Positions 31,632 to 41,141 of a DNA stretch of 64,000 bases are shown piece after piece. Position 1 is the stretch's first letter, and each line of letters begins with the position of its first letter. The notes below the pieces were generated by a model. The model searched no databases. It saw only the letters and a program-made list of their open reading frames with translations, and was not told where the DNA came from. The position numbers and the translations under genes were made by a program. Source of the DNA: JAKALX01 sp964508715 (GTDB lineage: Bacteria > Chloroflexota > Dehalococcoidia > Tepidiformales > Tepidiformaceae); contig CAZDUX010000002.1 in NCBI GenBank assembly GCA_964508715.1, positions 189,650 to 253,649 on the forward strand, written 5' to 3'.

Positions 31632-32105
31632 ATGTCTCTTGCAGATGAGATGCAGCGCCTCGCACGCTGGAACGGCTGGGCCAACCGGGTTGTTGGTGAC
31701 GTATTGGCTGGCACACGCGGGCAACCGGAGACCGCATTGAAGGCGTTTCAGCACGTCCTCGAGGCGGAGGTCACGTGGCTGCGGAGATTCGAGGGTATCG
31801 GCAAACCTGGCATTCCACTCTGGGGCCCCGCGAGCCTCGAGACTGTAGGCGCGCTGGGCGAGGAAGCAACCTCCCTGCTGTCGTCGCTCTCGGCCAGCCT
31901 TGATGATGGCCGCCTGCAGGGGACATTCACGTATGCGAACTCGGCAGGGAAGCAGTTCACCGACCGGCTGCAGGAGCCGCTGCTCCATATGTTCCTGCAT
32001 TCACAGCAGTACCGCGGTGAGGCCGCCGCTTTCTTGAATGCGACGGAGAACAGAGTCCCCGACTTCGACTTCATTTTCTGGCTGAGGCAGGGCGAGCCGG
32101 GGTAA
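31632..32105 (+). CDS. DinB-family metal-binding protein
   Basis: 157 residues, four-helix bundle. MSLADEMQRLARWNGWANRV start, with the His triad positions in FQHVLEAEVTWLRRFEG and LLHMFLHSQQYRGEAAAFL (H-x3-H). Bacterial DinB/YfiT relatives bind a divalent metal; many act in thiol-dependent transfer or have no known role. Located 52 bases after the peroxiredoxin, probably the same transcript. Confidence 0.85.
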   Translation: MSLADEMQRLARWNGWANRVVGDVLAGTRGQPETALKAFQHVLEAEVTWLRRFEGIGKPGIPLWGPASLETVGALGEEATSLLSSLSASLDDGRLQGTFTYANSAGKQFTDRLQEPLLHMFLHSQQYRGEAAAFLNATENRVPDFDFIFWLRQGEPG

Positions 32106-32148
32106 CTTCGACCGCACGCGGCGTTCGGCCGCCACACCGAGAACAAAT

Positions 32149-32179
32149 GAGAGCGCCCCGGTTGCCCCGGGGCGCTCTC
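32149..32179. terminator. Bidirectional terminator between dinB-like and adh
   Basis: GAGAGCGCCCC paired with GGGGCGCTCTC around 9 bases, flanked by AAAT on one side and CATTATG on the other. It sits between two convergent genes. Confidence 0.8.
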
Positions 32180-32200
32180 ATTATGCGTGCCTCTGCCAGC

Positions 32201-33271
32201 CTAGAAGGTGATTACAGAGCGATTGACTTCGCCGCCCTTGAGGGCTGCGTAGGCTTCATTGATCTGATCGAGCTTGTAGCGGCGGCTGATGAGTTCATCG
32301 ATCTTGAGGCGACCCTGGCGGTAGAGCTCCATCAGCCAGGGCATATCGACGGTCTGGCGGGTGGAGCCGTAGAACGAGCCGATAATGCCCTTCTCCCCGA
32401 GGAAGGCCGCACCCGGAACCGTGACCATGGCAGTGACGGGGATCATGCCAACGACGACGGCACGGCCACCGCGCTTTGCCATACCGAAGCACTGCTCGGC
32501 AGTCTTCGCAAGCCCGATCGCTTCGAAGGCGAAATCGACACCGCCGCCGGTAAGCTGCTGGACGGCGGCAACGGCATCGCCTTTCGAGGCATCGACAACA
32601 TCGGTGGCGCCGAACTCCTTCGCAGCGGCGAGCTTATTCTCGAGGAGGTCGACGGCGATGATCTTCGAAGCACCGGCGAGCTTCGCGCCCTGGATGATAT
32701 TGAGGCCCACACCACCAGCGCCGACAACGGCGACCGTGGAACCCACGGGGATCTTGGCGGTATTGCTGACGGCACCAACACCCGTCATCACGGAACAACC
32801 GACGAGGCAGGCCGCCTCCAGCGGTACCCCGTCGGGAACGTGGACGAGGGCATTCTCGTGGACGAGTTGGTATTCGGCAAAGGCGGACATGTTGGCGAAC
32901 TGCATGATGGGCTGCCCCTTCATGCTGATGCGGCCGACACGGCCGAGTGCCATGGAGTTTTCGCAGAGATAGGGTTTGCCGACGACGCAGTTGTTGCAGG
33001 TGCCGCAGGAGGTGACGAAGGCGACGACGACGCGGTCGCCGGGCTTGACCTTGGTCACACCGGAGCCGACCTTTTCGACCACGCCTGCGGACTCGTGCCC
33101 GAGGACGCAGGGTGTCGGATACGGGTAGGAACCCTCCATGAAGTGGAGGTCGGAATGGCAGACACCGCTGGCGGCGGTCTTGACGAGGACTTCGTTCTGC
33201 CTGGGCTCATCGACATCGATGTCCTCGATGACGAGGGGCTGGTTCACGCCGTACATCACGGCTGCTTTCAT
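32201..33271 (-). CDS. Zinc-dependent alcohol dehydrogenase
   Basis: NAD-linked medium-chain dehydrogenase, 356 residues; AAGGAGGAA ribosome site before ATG 33271. Catalytic zinc ligands Cys38, His59-Glu60 (VLGHESAGVVEKVG) and the Cys of LVGCSVMTGVGAV. Structural zinc Cys89, 92, 95 and 103 (CGTCNNCVVGKPYLC). Rossmann GAGGVGLNIIQGAKLAGA followed by an Asp, favouring NAD. Substrate unknown; it resembles class III/aryl or long-chain alcohol dehydrogenases. Confidence 0.93.
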   Translation of the reverse strand: MKAAVMYGVNQPLVIEDIDVDEPRQNEVLVKTAASGVCHSDLHFMEGSYPYPTPCVLGHESAGVVEKVGSGVTKVKPGDRVVVAFVTSCGTCNNCVVGKPYLCENSMALGRVGRISMKGQPIMQFANMSAFAEYQLVHENALVHVPDGVPLEAACLVGCSVMTGVGAVSNTAKIPVGSTVAVVGAGGVGLNIIQGAKLAGASKIIAVDLLENKLAAAKEFGATDVVDASKGDAVAAVQQLTGGGVDFAFEAIGLAKTAEQCFGMAKRGGRAVVVGMIPVTAMVTVPGAAFLGEKGIIGSFYGSTRQTVDMPWLMELYRQGRLKIDELISRRYKLDQINEAYAALKGGEVNRSVITF

Positions 33272-33635
33272 TGGGCAATTCCTCCTTGGTGAAACACGGG
33301 GCCCGGATGGGCGAAGCATTGTTTTCCGCTCGGTAAGACGGTGTCAAACATTCGAGTTGGGAAATCCAGGGCAAAACGGGCCGAGGTTGCTTCGCCAGGC
33401 TCGAGAGTTCGTCGAGGAGCGGGGTATGAGGGCCGGAAGACAGCCTGGTTGACGGAGTAGTGGCACCAGTCTCAGCGCCGCACCCTGGTGTTCCTGATTA
33501 GCCCCCGGCGACGAGAAGGACGCCAGTCGCGTTGCGCGCAGGGCTCTTCGAGCTGCGCTCAGAACGCGTGACGCGGCCGGGGAAGCTTGCTAGACTGCCG
33601 CGCACGAATTTACCCGGCGGATGGAGGAGTTTCCT
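33272..33635. other. Intergenic region between adh and SDR
   Basis: Divergent spacer of 364 bases. TAGACT at 33591-33596 may be the -10 for the SDR gene. No conserved small gene or RNA seen. Confidence 0.4.
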
Positions 33636-34421
33636 ATGGACCTGCGGGGAGGCGTGACGATCGTCACGGGTTCGGCCACGGGTGTTGGAGCCGCGGCGGC
33701 GAAGCTGCTCGCATCCAAGGGCTGCAACGTCGTCGTCAACTACACGAAGAGCGAAACGGAGGCAAAAGAGACAGCCGCGGCGTGCGAGGCACTCGGTGTG
33801 GAGACGCTTCTCTGCCAGGCGGACGTAGCAAACGACGACGACTGCAGGCGGATGGTCGCGGCAGCGATGGACAGGTGGGGGCGAATCGACGGGCTGATCA
33901 ACAACGCAGGAACGACGCAGTTCGTGAACCACGCGAACCTGGACGGCCTCGATAGGGATGACTTCCTGCGCATCTACTCGGTGAATGTGGTGGGTCCGTT
34001 TCAGATGACGCGTGCCGTGACACCGCACATGAAGGCCGCGGGGCGAGGGGCCGTGGTGAACGTGTCGTCGATCGCCGGCGTGATGGGTGTGGGGAGTTCG
34101 ATTGCATACACGGCGTCCAAGGGTGCGCTGAATACGATGACGTTGTCGCTGGCACGCGTGCTGGGCCCCGAGATCCGGGTCAACACCATCTGTCCCGGGT
34201 TCATCCAGGGTCGCTGGCTGCGGGGTGGTATGGGCGACGAGGCGTACGAGGCAGCGGTTGCGGCGCAGGAGCGGATGACGCCGCTGCGGCGCGCGGGGAC
34301 GCCCGAGGACATGGCTGAAGCTGCCGTCTGGTTCCTGGAGGGGGCTGCGAATGTGACCGGAGAGATCCTGATCGTGGACGCCGGCTCACACCTTGGAGCA
34401 GCGCCACTCATCGCGCGGTAG
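33636..34421 (+). CDS. Short-chain dehydrogenase/reductase (FabG-like)
   Basis: NAD(P)-dependent oxidoreductase, 261 residues, GGAGGAG 7 bases before ATG. Cofactor motif TGSATGVG (11-18), NNAG at about 88-91, catalytic Ser in VVNVSSIAGVMGVGSSIA, and Tyr-Lys in YTASKGALN. C-terminal RVNTICPGFIQGRWLRGG and GEILIVDAGSHLG are classical SDR. Substrate not predictable. Confidence 0.93.
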   Translation: MDLRGGVTIVTGSATGVGAAAAKLLASKGCNVVVNYTKSETEAKETAAACEALGVETLLCQADVANDDDCRRMVAAAMDRWGRIDGLINNAGTTQFVNHANLDGLDRDDFLRIYSVNVVGPFQMTRAVTPHMKAAGRGAVVNVSSIAGVMGVGSSIAYTASKGALNTMTLSLARVLGPEIRVNTICPGFIQGRWLRGGMGDEAYEAAVAAQERMTPLRRAGTPEDMAEAAVWFLEGAANVTGEILIVDAGSHLGAAPLIAR

Positions 34422-34438
34422 CACGGAGGCGCTGGAAG

Positions 34439-36604
34439 GTGGGCGCCAGCAGGAGATGGACGAGCGTGCCGGCACTCGTTCTGGCTCTCGCCGGGGCCAT
34501 CTTGCTGCTCGTGGCGGTAGCGCCACCGGGCGCACAGGCCGGAGCGGTCCTCCAGAATGGTGGGTTCGAGTCGTGGGGCCCCAGCGGACCGGCCTCGTGG
34601 TTAGTCCAGAAAGGGTCGGTCTCGCAGCAAACCGGGCATGTGGTGAGCGGGAGCGCGGCACGGCTCTCGGCGGGAAGCATCCTGTTTCAGCGGCTCGATG
34701 CGATGCCGGGAGCAACCTACACAGCGTCGATCATGGCATCGGGAACTGAAACGAGCGGGAGCCTGAGTCTCCGGTTTCGGGACGATATGGGCGCCTACCT
34801 GGGTTCAGCATCCGTGGTGCCGCTCATGCTCGGCAGCGATTTCTCGATCACGACGCTGGGTGCACGCGCGCCAGACACCGCCGTCTCCATTGAGTTCACC
34901 ATAAGCGTCTCCGGCATGGGCAGCGTTGACCTGGATAACGCCATGCTCGAAGAGTCCGCGCCACCGACGCCGACAGCTACACCGACGTCCATATCGACGC
35001 CGACCGAAACACCAACGCCAACCCGGACCACCAGTCCCACGAATAGCGTCACGGCCACGGCGGCTCCACCCACGCCGGCGAATGAGAGCACGAAGACCGG
35101 AACGCCAACGAAGGCCCCGACACCAACGAAGACTCCGAAGCCGCCAACGCCGACGAAGACTCCCGGGCCAAGCCAGAGTCCGCCTGCCACCAGTACACCA
35201 AAGCCCCCGAAACTCGCGACTCCGACGCCCACACCACACGTGCCGACGAGCACGTTCGGCGGGCTGATAGTGAACGGCGACTTCGAGGACACCGATGAGG
35301 ACCACCCGTGGGGATGGTCAAAGTTCGGTGGGAGCATGGGGATGACGGCTGAGGCGTACCACGGAAACTGGGCAGGGACGCTGGACTCGGACACGACGTC
35401 AACGAAGTGGTTGTACCAGGTGGCGGAGGTCGAGGCTGGCACCTGGTATTCGGCGACGGGTATGGCGCGGGCCAACGGCGGAGAAGCGTGGCTCCGTTTG
35501 AGCTGGTACACGAGCAATGACGGAAGCGGGAGTGCCCTCGATTCGAGTGACAGCGATGTGGCTGCCAGCGGCGACTGGACACTACTCGGCACTGGCGCGG
35601 TTCAGGCTCCAGAAGGCGCGGCGTCGGTACGGCTACGGTTGATGTTGCGTCCGACCGCTGGGAACTCCCGGGCAACTTTCGATGACGTGATGTTGGTCGA
35701 GGCGGACGCGCCGCCGGCGACACCAACACCGACACAACGCCCGGCAGGTAGCTCGTCGGGTTCCAACGAGACGCCCGCCATACGGACCGCGACACCGCGC
35801 ACACCGACGCCGCCGCGTTCCACACAAGGACCGGTACCGGATACGGCGGCACCGGGAGGTGGTAGCACGGCACCAGCGAGCGGTGCATCGAGCCTGCGGC
35901 TCTCGGAACTGCTCGCTGACCCGGAGGAGACAGGAAATGACGCCGCCTGGGAGTGGGTCGAAATCGTCAATATCGGTACCGAGGCCGTCGATACGGCGGG
36001 CTGGCAGCTTGGAGACGCCAAAGGGCTCGATGTTCTCCCATCGGCGATGCTCCCGGCGGGCGCATATGCTGTGGTCGCAGCGAAGTCGGCAAACGTGGTG
36101 GCACCGGTTGTGCTGCGTGTGTCGGACGGGACAATCGGTGGGGGGCTGAACAATGGTGGCGATCGCCTGCGGCTGATTGCTCCGGATGGGAACGAGGCAG
36201 ATACGATGTCGTATGGAGACGACGTATCGGTATTCGAACCTTCGCCGAAAGCGGCAGGTGCGGGGAAAACGCTCGGAGTGAAGGATCCTCGAAGTGAGGC
36301 CACGGCCGAAAACTGGGCCGAAACCGAGCATCCGACACCGGGCGAGCCGAACGTCTTCCCGGGGGTAGCCGCGAACGAACGCCGTGGTGAGAGGAGCGGG
36401 GCGGCGGTACGCACCGGAGAGGAATCGGCCACGGAAGGATTGACACGATCGAATGCTGCCGCCGGCGAGCCGGGTAGCGAAGGCTGGAGTACGCTCGAAG
36501 CCGGAGCCGGTTCAGCAGTCGTGGTACTCGCGGCAGGGGTGATTGGCTACTCGCAGCGGCGGCGGCTCAGGGAGTTGGCCGCGAGGAGAGCACGTGGCGG
36601 TTGA
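34439..36604 (+). CDS. Surface stalk protein with carbohydrate-binding-like and lamin-tail domains
   Basis: 721 residues, GTG start. Signal peptide (about 1-34), a first jelly-roll-like domain (VLQNGGFESWGPSGPASWLV), a Thr-Pro linker of roughly 90 residues (TPTPTKTPKPPTPTKTP), and a second similar domain (LIVNGDFEDTDEDHPWGWSK). A further Thr/Pro linker leads to a lamin-tail domain (SLRLSELLADPEETGNDAAW, EWVEIVNIGTEAVDTAGWQL). One C-terminal helix and the basic tail RRRLRELAARRARGG anchor it. Probably a membrane-anchored, cell-surface protein. It overlaps rluB by 11 bases. Confidence 0.85.
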   Translation: MGASRRWTSVPALVLALAGAILLLVAVAPPGAQAGAVLQNGGFESWGPSGPASWLVQKGSVSQQTGHVVSGSAARLSAGSILFQRLDAMPGATYTASIMASGTETSGSLSLRFRDDMGAYLGSASVVPLMLGSDFSITTLGARAPDTAVSIEFTISVSGMGSVDLDNAMLEESAPPTPTATPTSISTPTETPTPTRTTSPTNSVTATAAPPTPANESTKTGTPTKAPTPTKTPKPPTPTKTPGPSQSPPATSTPKPPKLATPTPTPHVPTSTFGGLIVNGDFEDTDEDHPWGWSKFGGSMGMTAEAYHGNWAGTLDSDTTSTKWLYQVAEVEAGTWYSATGMARANGGEAWLRLSWYTSNDGSGSALDSSDSDVAASGDWTLLGTGAVQAPEGAASVRLRLMLRPTAGNSRATFDDVMLVEADAPPATPTPTQRPAGSSSGSNETPAIRTATPRTPTPPRSTQGPVPDTAAPGGGSTAPASGASSLRLSELLADPEETGNDAAWEWVEIVNIGTEAVDTAGWQLGDAKGLDVLPSAMLPAGAYAVVAAKSANVVAPVVLRVSDGTIGGGLNNGGDRLRLIAPDGNEADTMSYGDDVSVFEPSPKAAGAGKTLGVKDPRSEATAENWAETEHPTPGEPNVFPGVAANERRGERSGAAVRTGEESATEGLTRSNAAAGEPGSEGWSTLEAGAGSAVVVLAAGVIGYSQRRRLRELAARRARGG

Positions 36605-37397
36605 ACGGCTGCAGAAGATCCTGTCGAACGCGGGCCTGGTGTCGCGGCGTGTCGCAGAAGAGCTCATTCTCGCCGGCCGGGTGGCAGTGAATGGTGAGGT
36701 GAAGGACACACTGGGAGCGCGGGCGGATCCCGAGATCGACGAGATTACAGTCGACGGGGTACCGGTCATCCGCACTCGCTACCGGTACTTCGCCCTGAAC
36801 AAGCCCGTTGGCATCATCACGACGGCGCGGGACGAGCAACAACGGGAGACGGTGCTCGACATGGTGCCGATCGGGGACGTCCAGTTACATCCCGTGGGAC
36901 GGCTGGACCGGGAGAGCGAAGGGCTCATCCTGCTGACAAATGACGGCCACCTGACAGATCTCCTCACACATCCGAAGTACGAAATCGAGAAGGAGTATCT
37001 CGTCGGCATCGATTCGATGCCGCCCGAACGCGACCTGCAACGGCTCGTACGCGGAGTCGAAAGCGATGGCGAGCGGCTACGGGCGGCGAGTGTCCGGCAG
37101 GCAGCGGCGCCGGAGCCGGGCATGGGAGAAGAGCCGCTCGAGGCGGGCGCATGGCTGGTGATTGCCCTGCGCGAGGGAAAGAACCGCGAGATCAGGCGGA
37201 TGATGGATGTACTTGGACGAAAGGTGACGGTGTTGCGGCGCATTCGGCTTGGGCCGCTACACCTGGGGGCGATGGGCTCGGGAGTATTTCGCGAGCTGAC
37301 CGAGGAGGAGGTCGCACGGCTGTACGCGGCCGGGAAGCATGCCGAGGCGCGAGAGGCGGGACAGGAGCCAGGTGGCAGCCAGGCCCGGATCCAATAG
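36594..37397 (+). CDS. rluB: rRNA pseudouridine synthase RluB/RsuA family
   Basis: 267 residues; GTG 36594 with GAGGAG before it, inside the previous gene's end. S4 RNA-binding domain (RLQKILSNAGLVSRRVAEEL, GRVAVNGEVKDTLG), then the catalytic domain with the Asp in GRLDRESEGLILLTNDG and EKEYLVGI. C-terminal KNREIRRMMDVLGRKVTVLR is the family's second conserved block. rluB-cmk-plsC-ispH is a common order, usually after scpA-scpB, which are absent here. RsuA cannot be excluded. Confidence 0.9.
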   Translation: MAVERLQKILSNAGLVSRRVAEELILAGRVAVNGEVKDTLGARADPEIDEITVDGVPVIRTRYRYFALNKPVGIITTARDEQQRETVLDMVPIGDVQLHPVGRLDRESEGLILLTNDGHLTDLLTHPKYEIEKEYLVGIDSMPPERDLQRLVRGVESDGERLRAASVRQAAAPEPGMGEEPLEAGAWLVIALREGKNREIRRMMDVLGRKVTVLRRIRLGPLHLGAMGSGVFRELTEEEVARLYAAGKHAEAREAGQEPGGSQARIQ

Positions 37398-37419
37398 GAT
37401 GGCGCGTCGGGAAGTCGGT

Positions 37420-38070
37420 ATGAAGAGCAAGCTACATCCAGATCCGATCGCTATCGACGGGCCAGCAGCTTCGGGAAAGTCATCGCTGGGGCGGGCGATC
37501 GCAAGGCGGCTGGGTTATCACTTCCTCGATACCGGGCTGATGTACCGCGCAGTCGCATTCGCCGCGATGCGCCGGTCCGTGCCGGCGACCAACGAGGCGT
37601 GTGAACCGTTCGTTGCTGGACTCGACCTCCAACTCGGTAACGAGATGGAGACGCGGGTGTACCTGGGCGAAGAAGACGTGACACCACTACTGCACAACCC
37701 GGAGATTGAATCGCAGGTGAGTGCGTACGCACAGCTCAGCGCTGTTCGAGAGAGGATGCGGGAGATGCAACGGGCGTTCGCGGACCGGGGGAGGGCCGTG
37801 CTTGCCGGGCGCGACATCGGGGAGGTCGTGCTCCCGCACGCACCGGTCAAGTTCTACCTGGAGGCGGATGAGGCGGCACGTGCACGCCGTCGAAATGCCG
37901 AGCGCGGCATCGCCCAGGCGGATGCGGCACGGGAATCGCACGTGCAACTTTCGCGACGGGATCGGGCGGACCAGGGGCAGACGTTCCTGCCGCCAGACGC
38001 GATCGTCATCGACACGACCGATATGACGCTCGCAGAGGTGATCGCGGCGGCGATGGAGCGATTGGAATGA
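37420..38070 (+). CDS. cmk: Cytidylate kinase
   Basis: Phosphorylates CMP and dCMP. 216 residues from ATG 37420 (GGAAG before it; ATG 37399 is possible). P-loop GPAASGKSS (14-22), then FLDTGLMYRAVAFAAMR, RGRAVLAGRDIGEVVLPHAP and LSRRDRADQGQTFLPPDAIV, all diagnostic for Cmk. Ends with a 4-base overlap into plsC. Confidence 0.95.
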   Translation: MKSKLHPDPIAIDGPAASGKSSLGRAIARRLGYHFLDTGLMYRAVAFAAMRRSVPATNEACEPFVAGLDLQLGNEMETRVYLGEEDVTPLLHNPEIESQVSAYAQLSAVRERMREMQRAFADRGRAVLAGRDIGEVVLPHAPVKFYLEADEAARARRRNAERGIAQADAARESHVQLSRRDRADQGQTFLPPDAIVIDTTDMTLAEVIAAAMERLE

Positions 38071-38789
38071 GGGAGCGGCTGCGAGGGCTGAAACCGGGCT
38101 GGAACACGTTCGTCCCACCGTTTTACTGGACGGCAGTGACGGCGCTGCGAGGGGCGCTCTGGCTCATTGGGCGGTGGACGGTGACCGGCCGCGAACACGT
38201 ACCGCCGGAGGGGGCGTTCATGGTGGTGTCGAATCACCTGAGTAATGCCGACCCGCCGATCCTTTCAGCGGGGATCGCGAAGCGGCGGATCCGGTTCATG
38301 GCAAAGGTAGAGCTCTTCAAGTACCCGTTTGGGGCAGCAATCCGGCTCTACGGTGCATTCCCGGTGCGGCGGTTCGATGCCGACGTTGCGGCACTCATGG
38401 CCGCCGAACGGATCCTGCGGCACGGCGAGGTGCTCGGGATGTTCCCGGAGGGACACCGCAGCCGGACGGGGTATGTGGGCAAACCCCACCCGGGGACAGC
38501 GCTCATCGCGCTACGGTCGGGTGCGACGGTGCTCCCGTGCGCAATGATCGGGACAGAGCAGCTTCGGAAGCCGCTTAATCTCCTGAAGCGGCCGCGTATC
38601 ACCATCCACATCGGCGAGCCAATGGTGGTGGAGAAGGTGAAGCGGCCGACAGAAGAACAGGTGAGCGCCCTGACCGAGCGCATCTTCGACGAGATCACGG
38701 CGCTCTTACCGGCGAAATACCTCGCCGCCTATACTGGTTCGGAAGGGGCAGCCGATTCGAACCATGGTGCAGATAATCCGGGCCAATGA
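38067..38789 (+). CDS. plsC: 1-acyl-sn-glycerol-3-phosphate acyltransferase (PlsC family)
   Basis: Adds the second acyl chain to lysophosphatidic acid at the membrane. 240 residues. Motif I is NHLSNAD (a shortened NHxSxxD form), motif II AFPVRRFDAD, motif III FPEGHRSRTG, motif IV near TVLPCAMIG. N-terminal hydrophobic segment for membrane contact. Overlaps cmk by 4 bases and ispH by 26. Confidence 0.92.
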   Translation: MRERLRGLKPGWNTFVPPFYWTAVTALRGALWLIGRWTVTGREHVPPEGAFMVVSNHLSNADPPILSAGIAKRRIRFMAKVELFKYPFGAAIRLYGAFPVRRFDADVAALMAAERILRHGEVLGMFPEGHRSRTGYVGKPHPGTALIALRSGATVLPCAMIGTEQLRKPLNLLKRPRITIHIGEPMVVEKVKRPTEEQVSALTERIFDEITALLPAKYLAAYTGSEGAADSNHGADNPGQ

Positions 38790-39693
38790 GATGGGCTTCT
38801 GCATGGGCGTCCGACGCGCCGTGCAGATTATGGAAAGTGAAGCCACGCCGCGATCGCCGGTGTTTAGCGTGGGCGAGATCGTCCACAACCCTCATGTCGT
38901 TCGTGGACTCGAACGGGGCGGGGTACAGCAACTCCCCGGGCCAGACGATATCGAGGGGGATGTTGGAGCCGCCACCGCGGAGCGGGTGCAGGAAGGGCGG
39001 GTAGCGATCACCGCACATGGCGTGGGGGAGCGCGTACTGCGCCAACTCGAAGGAGCCGGGCTGGAGATCATCGATACCACCTGCCCGATCGTGACGCGGG
39101 CGCAACGCTACGGGCAGAAGTTCGTTCGCGATGGCTGGCACGTGGTGGTGTTCGGCGACCCCGGGCACAAGGAAGTCCGCGGCATCGTTGGGTGGGCAAC
39201 GGACAAGACCGGGATCCCGCACGCGACGATTGTCGAAAGCGCCGAGTATGACCGGCTGAAAGAGGTGGTTGAGAACTTCCCGGGGGGCTTTCCGAACAAG
39301 ATTGGGGTGATGGTGCAGACCACGCACCGGGTGGAGGACTTCGCGAAGTTCGTCGCGAACCTGATGCTGCTCCAGCGCGACAACAACTTCGAAATGCACA
39401 TCGTGAACACGCTCTGCCATGCGACGACCGGGCAACAGGAGGCAGCGGCGGCGCTGGCGGCAACGGTTGACTTGATGATCGTGGTGGGCGGCAAGAAGAG
39501 TGCAAATACGCGTCACCTGCGAGAGACGTGCGAAGAGCAGGGGACGCGGGCATACCACATCGAAGGGCCCGGTGAACTGCAGGCCGAGTGGTTCGCGGGC
39601 GCCGAACGGGTGGGTCTGACTGCGGGCACTTCGACACCGGATTACTCCATCGATGCGGTCGAGGCGCGGATACGCGAGCTCGTGGACGCGTGA
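38764..39693 (+). CDS. ispH: 4-hydroxy-3-methylbut-2-enyl diphosphate reductase
   Basis: Last step of the MEP isoprenoid pathway; [4Fe-4S] enzyme, 309 residues. Three cluster cysteines: Cys13 (EMGFCMGVRRAV), Cys107 (IIDTTCPIVTRAQ), Cys218 (VNTLCHATTGQQEA). The catalytic segment is normally CxATxxRQ; here TTGQQE replaces it, a variant worth noting. C-terminal GLTAGTSTPDYSID is conserved. Starts inside the plsC end. Confidence 0.94.
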   Translation: MVQIIRANEMGFCMGVRRAVQIMESEATPRSPVFSVGEIVHNPHVVRGLERGGVQQLPGPDDIEGDVGAATAERVQEGRVAITAHGVGERVLRQLEGAGLEIIDTTCPIVTRAQRYGQKFVRDGWHVVVFGDPGHKEVRGIVGWATDKTGIPHATIVESAEYDRLKEVVENFPGGFPNKIGVMVQTTHRVEDFAKFVANLMLLQRDNNFEMHIVNTLCHATTGQQEAAAALAATVDLMIVVGGKKSANTRHLRETCEEQGTRAYHIEGPGELQAEWFAGAERVGLTAGTSTPDYSIDAVEARIRELVDA

Positions 39694-41141
39694 GTGTGAG
39701 TACAACAGCCGCGGCAGGCGGGCGGCGGGCGGGCCATCTGCCGGCCGAGCGGCGCGAACCGGTCCCCGGGCTCATCTCGGCCGTACGACCGGGGTCGCTG
39801 GCCGGCCTCGCGGGGCTCGAACCGGGTGATTCGGTGGTTAGCATTGGCGGGCGGGTGATGCGCGACGTGGTCGACGTGCAGTTCTACGCGGCCGAGGCGG
39901 AGGTGGAAGTCCACATCCGCAAAGCGAACGGGCTGGACGAAGCGCTGGTATTTGAGAAGGAAATTGACGAGGACCTCGGGCTGGAGTTCGAGCACGCAAC
40001 ATGGGATGAGGTAACGCTCTGCAATAACAACTGCTTCTTCTGCTTCCTGAAGGGGTTGCCAAAGGGAATGCGGAAGTCGCTGTACATGAAGGACGACGAC
40101 TACCGGCTGAGCTTCCTGCACGGCAACTTCGTGACTCTCACGAACCTCACGGAAGAGGATTGGGAACGACTGGAGGAACAGCGGCTGGCGCCGCTCAATG
40201 TCTCTGTCCACGCAACGGAGCCGGGTCTCCGGCGGAAGATGCTGTCGAACCCGACAGCCCCGGACGTGATCGCACAGCTACAAAGGCTTGGCAGCCTGGG
40301 GCTCTGGGCCCACACGCAGATCGTGCTCTGCCCTGGAGTGAATGATGGCGAGCATCTCGACCGTTCAGTGCGAGACCTCTCGGCACTCTACCCAACGGTG
40401 CAGACGGTCTCCATCGTGCCTGTAGGTGCGAGTCCGAAACTGGAAAAGTGGTCGCGCGAACGTGACGGGATCGATCTACGGCGGCCAGATGCCGTGTATG
40501 CGCGCAAGATGGTGGCGCAGGTACGGCGGCTGCAACGTGAGAACCGCGGGATGTATGGCGCAGCGATCGTGAACTGCAGCGACGAGTACTACGTCACGGC
40601 GGGCGAGCGTGTCCCCTCTGCGGAGAGCTACAACGGCTATCCACAGTACGAAAATGGCATCGGCATGGTACGAACGATGATCGAGGACTGGAAGCGGACG
40701 AAGCGGCGCATCGCCCGTCGAGGCGTAGGCAAGCTGGCGCTCGAGCGCGTGGTTATCGGGTCGGGCAGGCTGGCGGCGCCGCTCCTGGAGCCTATCGCGC
40801 GTGAGATGTCGGAGCTTACCGGTGCAGATGTGCGCGTGAAGGCTGTCACGAACACGGTATTCGGGGAGCGTGTGAACGTGACGGGGCTGATCTGCGGTAA
40901 GGACTACGCGGAGCAACTCACTGCCGGGGATGCGGAGTGTTACATCCTGCCGCGGCCCAGCCTGGACTACTTCGGCGAGAAGTTCCTCGACAGCATGCGG
41001 ATCGATGAGCTGGAAGAACGGCTGGGCAAGCCAGTATCGTTCGCGAGCCAGTGGAGCGAGGTCCTGGAAACGCTGGAGACCGGGCCGCGAGCACCCGTGC
41101 GAAACGATGTGACGAACGGGGCGTTCTGGAGCGAGGAGTAG
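39690..41141 (+). CDS. DUF512 radical SAM protein with N-terminal PDZ
   Basis: 483 residues, GTG start at 39690 overlapping the ispH stop (GTGA). N-terminal PDZ-like domain (VRPGSLAGLAGLEPGDSVVS), radical SAM triad CNNNCFFC (Cys111, 115, 118), then the DUF512 C-terminal domain (TGADVRVKAVTNTVFGERVN, VTGLICGKDYAEQL, PRPSLDYFGEKFLDSM). Function of the family is unknown; it often sits beside der or isoprenoid genes. Next 284 bases to 41425 hold only the promoter of the ferredoxin. Confidence 0.92.
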   Translation: MSVSTTAAAGGRRAGHLPAERREPVPGLISAVRPGSLAGLAGLEPGDSVVSIGGRVMRDVVDVQFYAAEAEVEVHIRKANGLDEALVFEKEIDEDLGLEFEHATWDEVTLCNNNCFFCFLKGLPKGMRKSLYMKDDDYRLSFLHGNFVTLTNLTEEDWERLEEQRLAPLNVSVHATEPGLRRKMLSNPTAPDVIAQLQRLGSLGLWAHTQIVLCPGVNDGEHLDRSVRDLSALYPTVQTVSIVPVGASPKLEKWSRERDGIDLRRPDAVYARKMVAQVRRLQRENRGMYGAAIVNCSDEYYVTAGERVPSAESYNGYPQYENGIGMVRTMIEDWKRTKRRIARRGVGKLALERVVIGSGRLAAPLLEPIAREMSELTGADVRVKAVTNTVFGERVNVTGLICGKDYAEQLTAGDAECYILPRPSLDYFGEKFLDSMRIDELEERLGKPVSFASQWSEVLETLETGPRAPVRNDVTNGAFWSEE

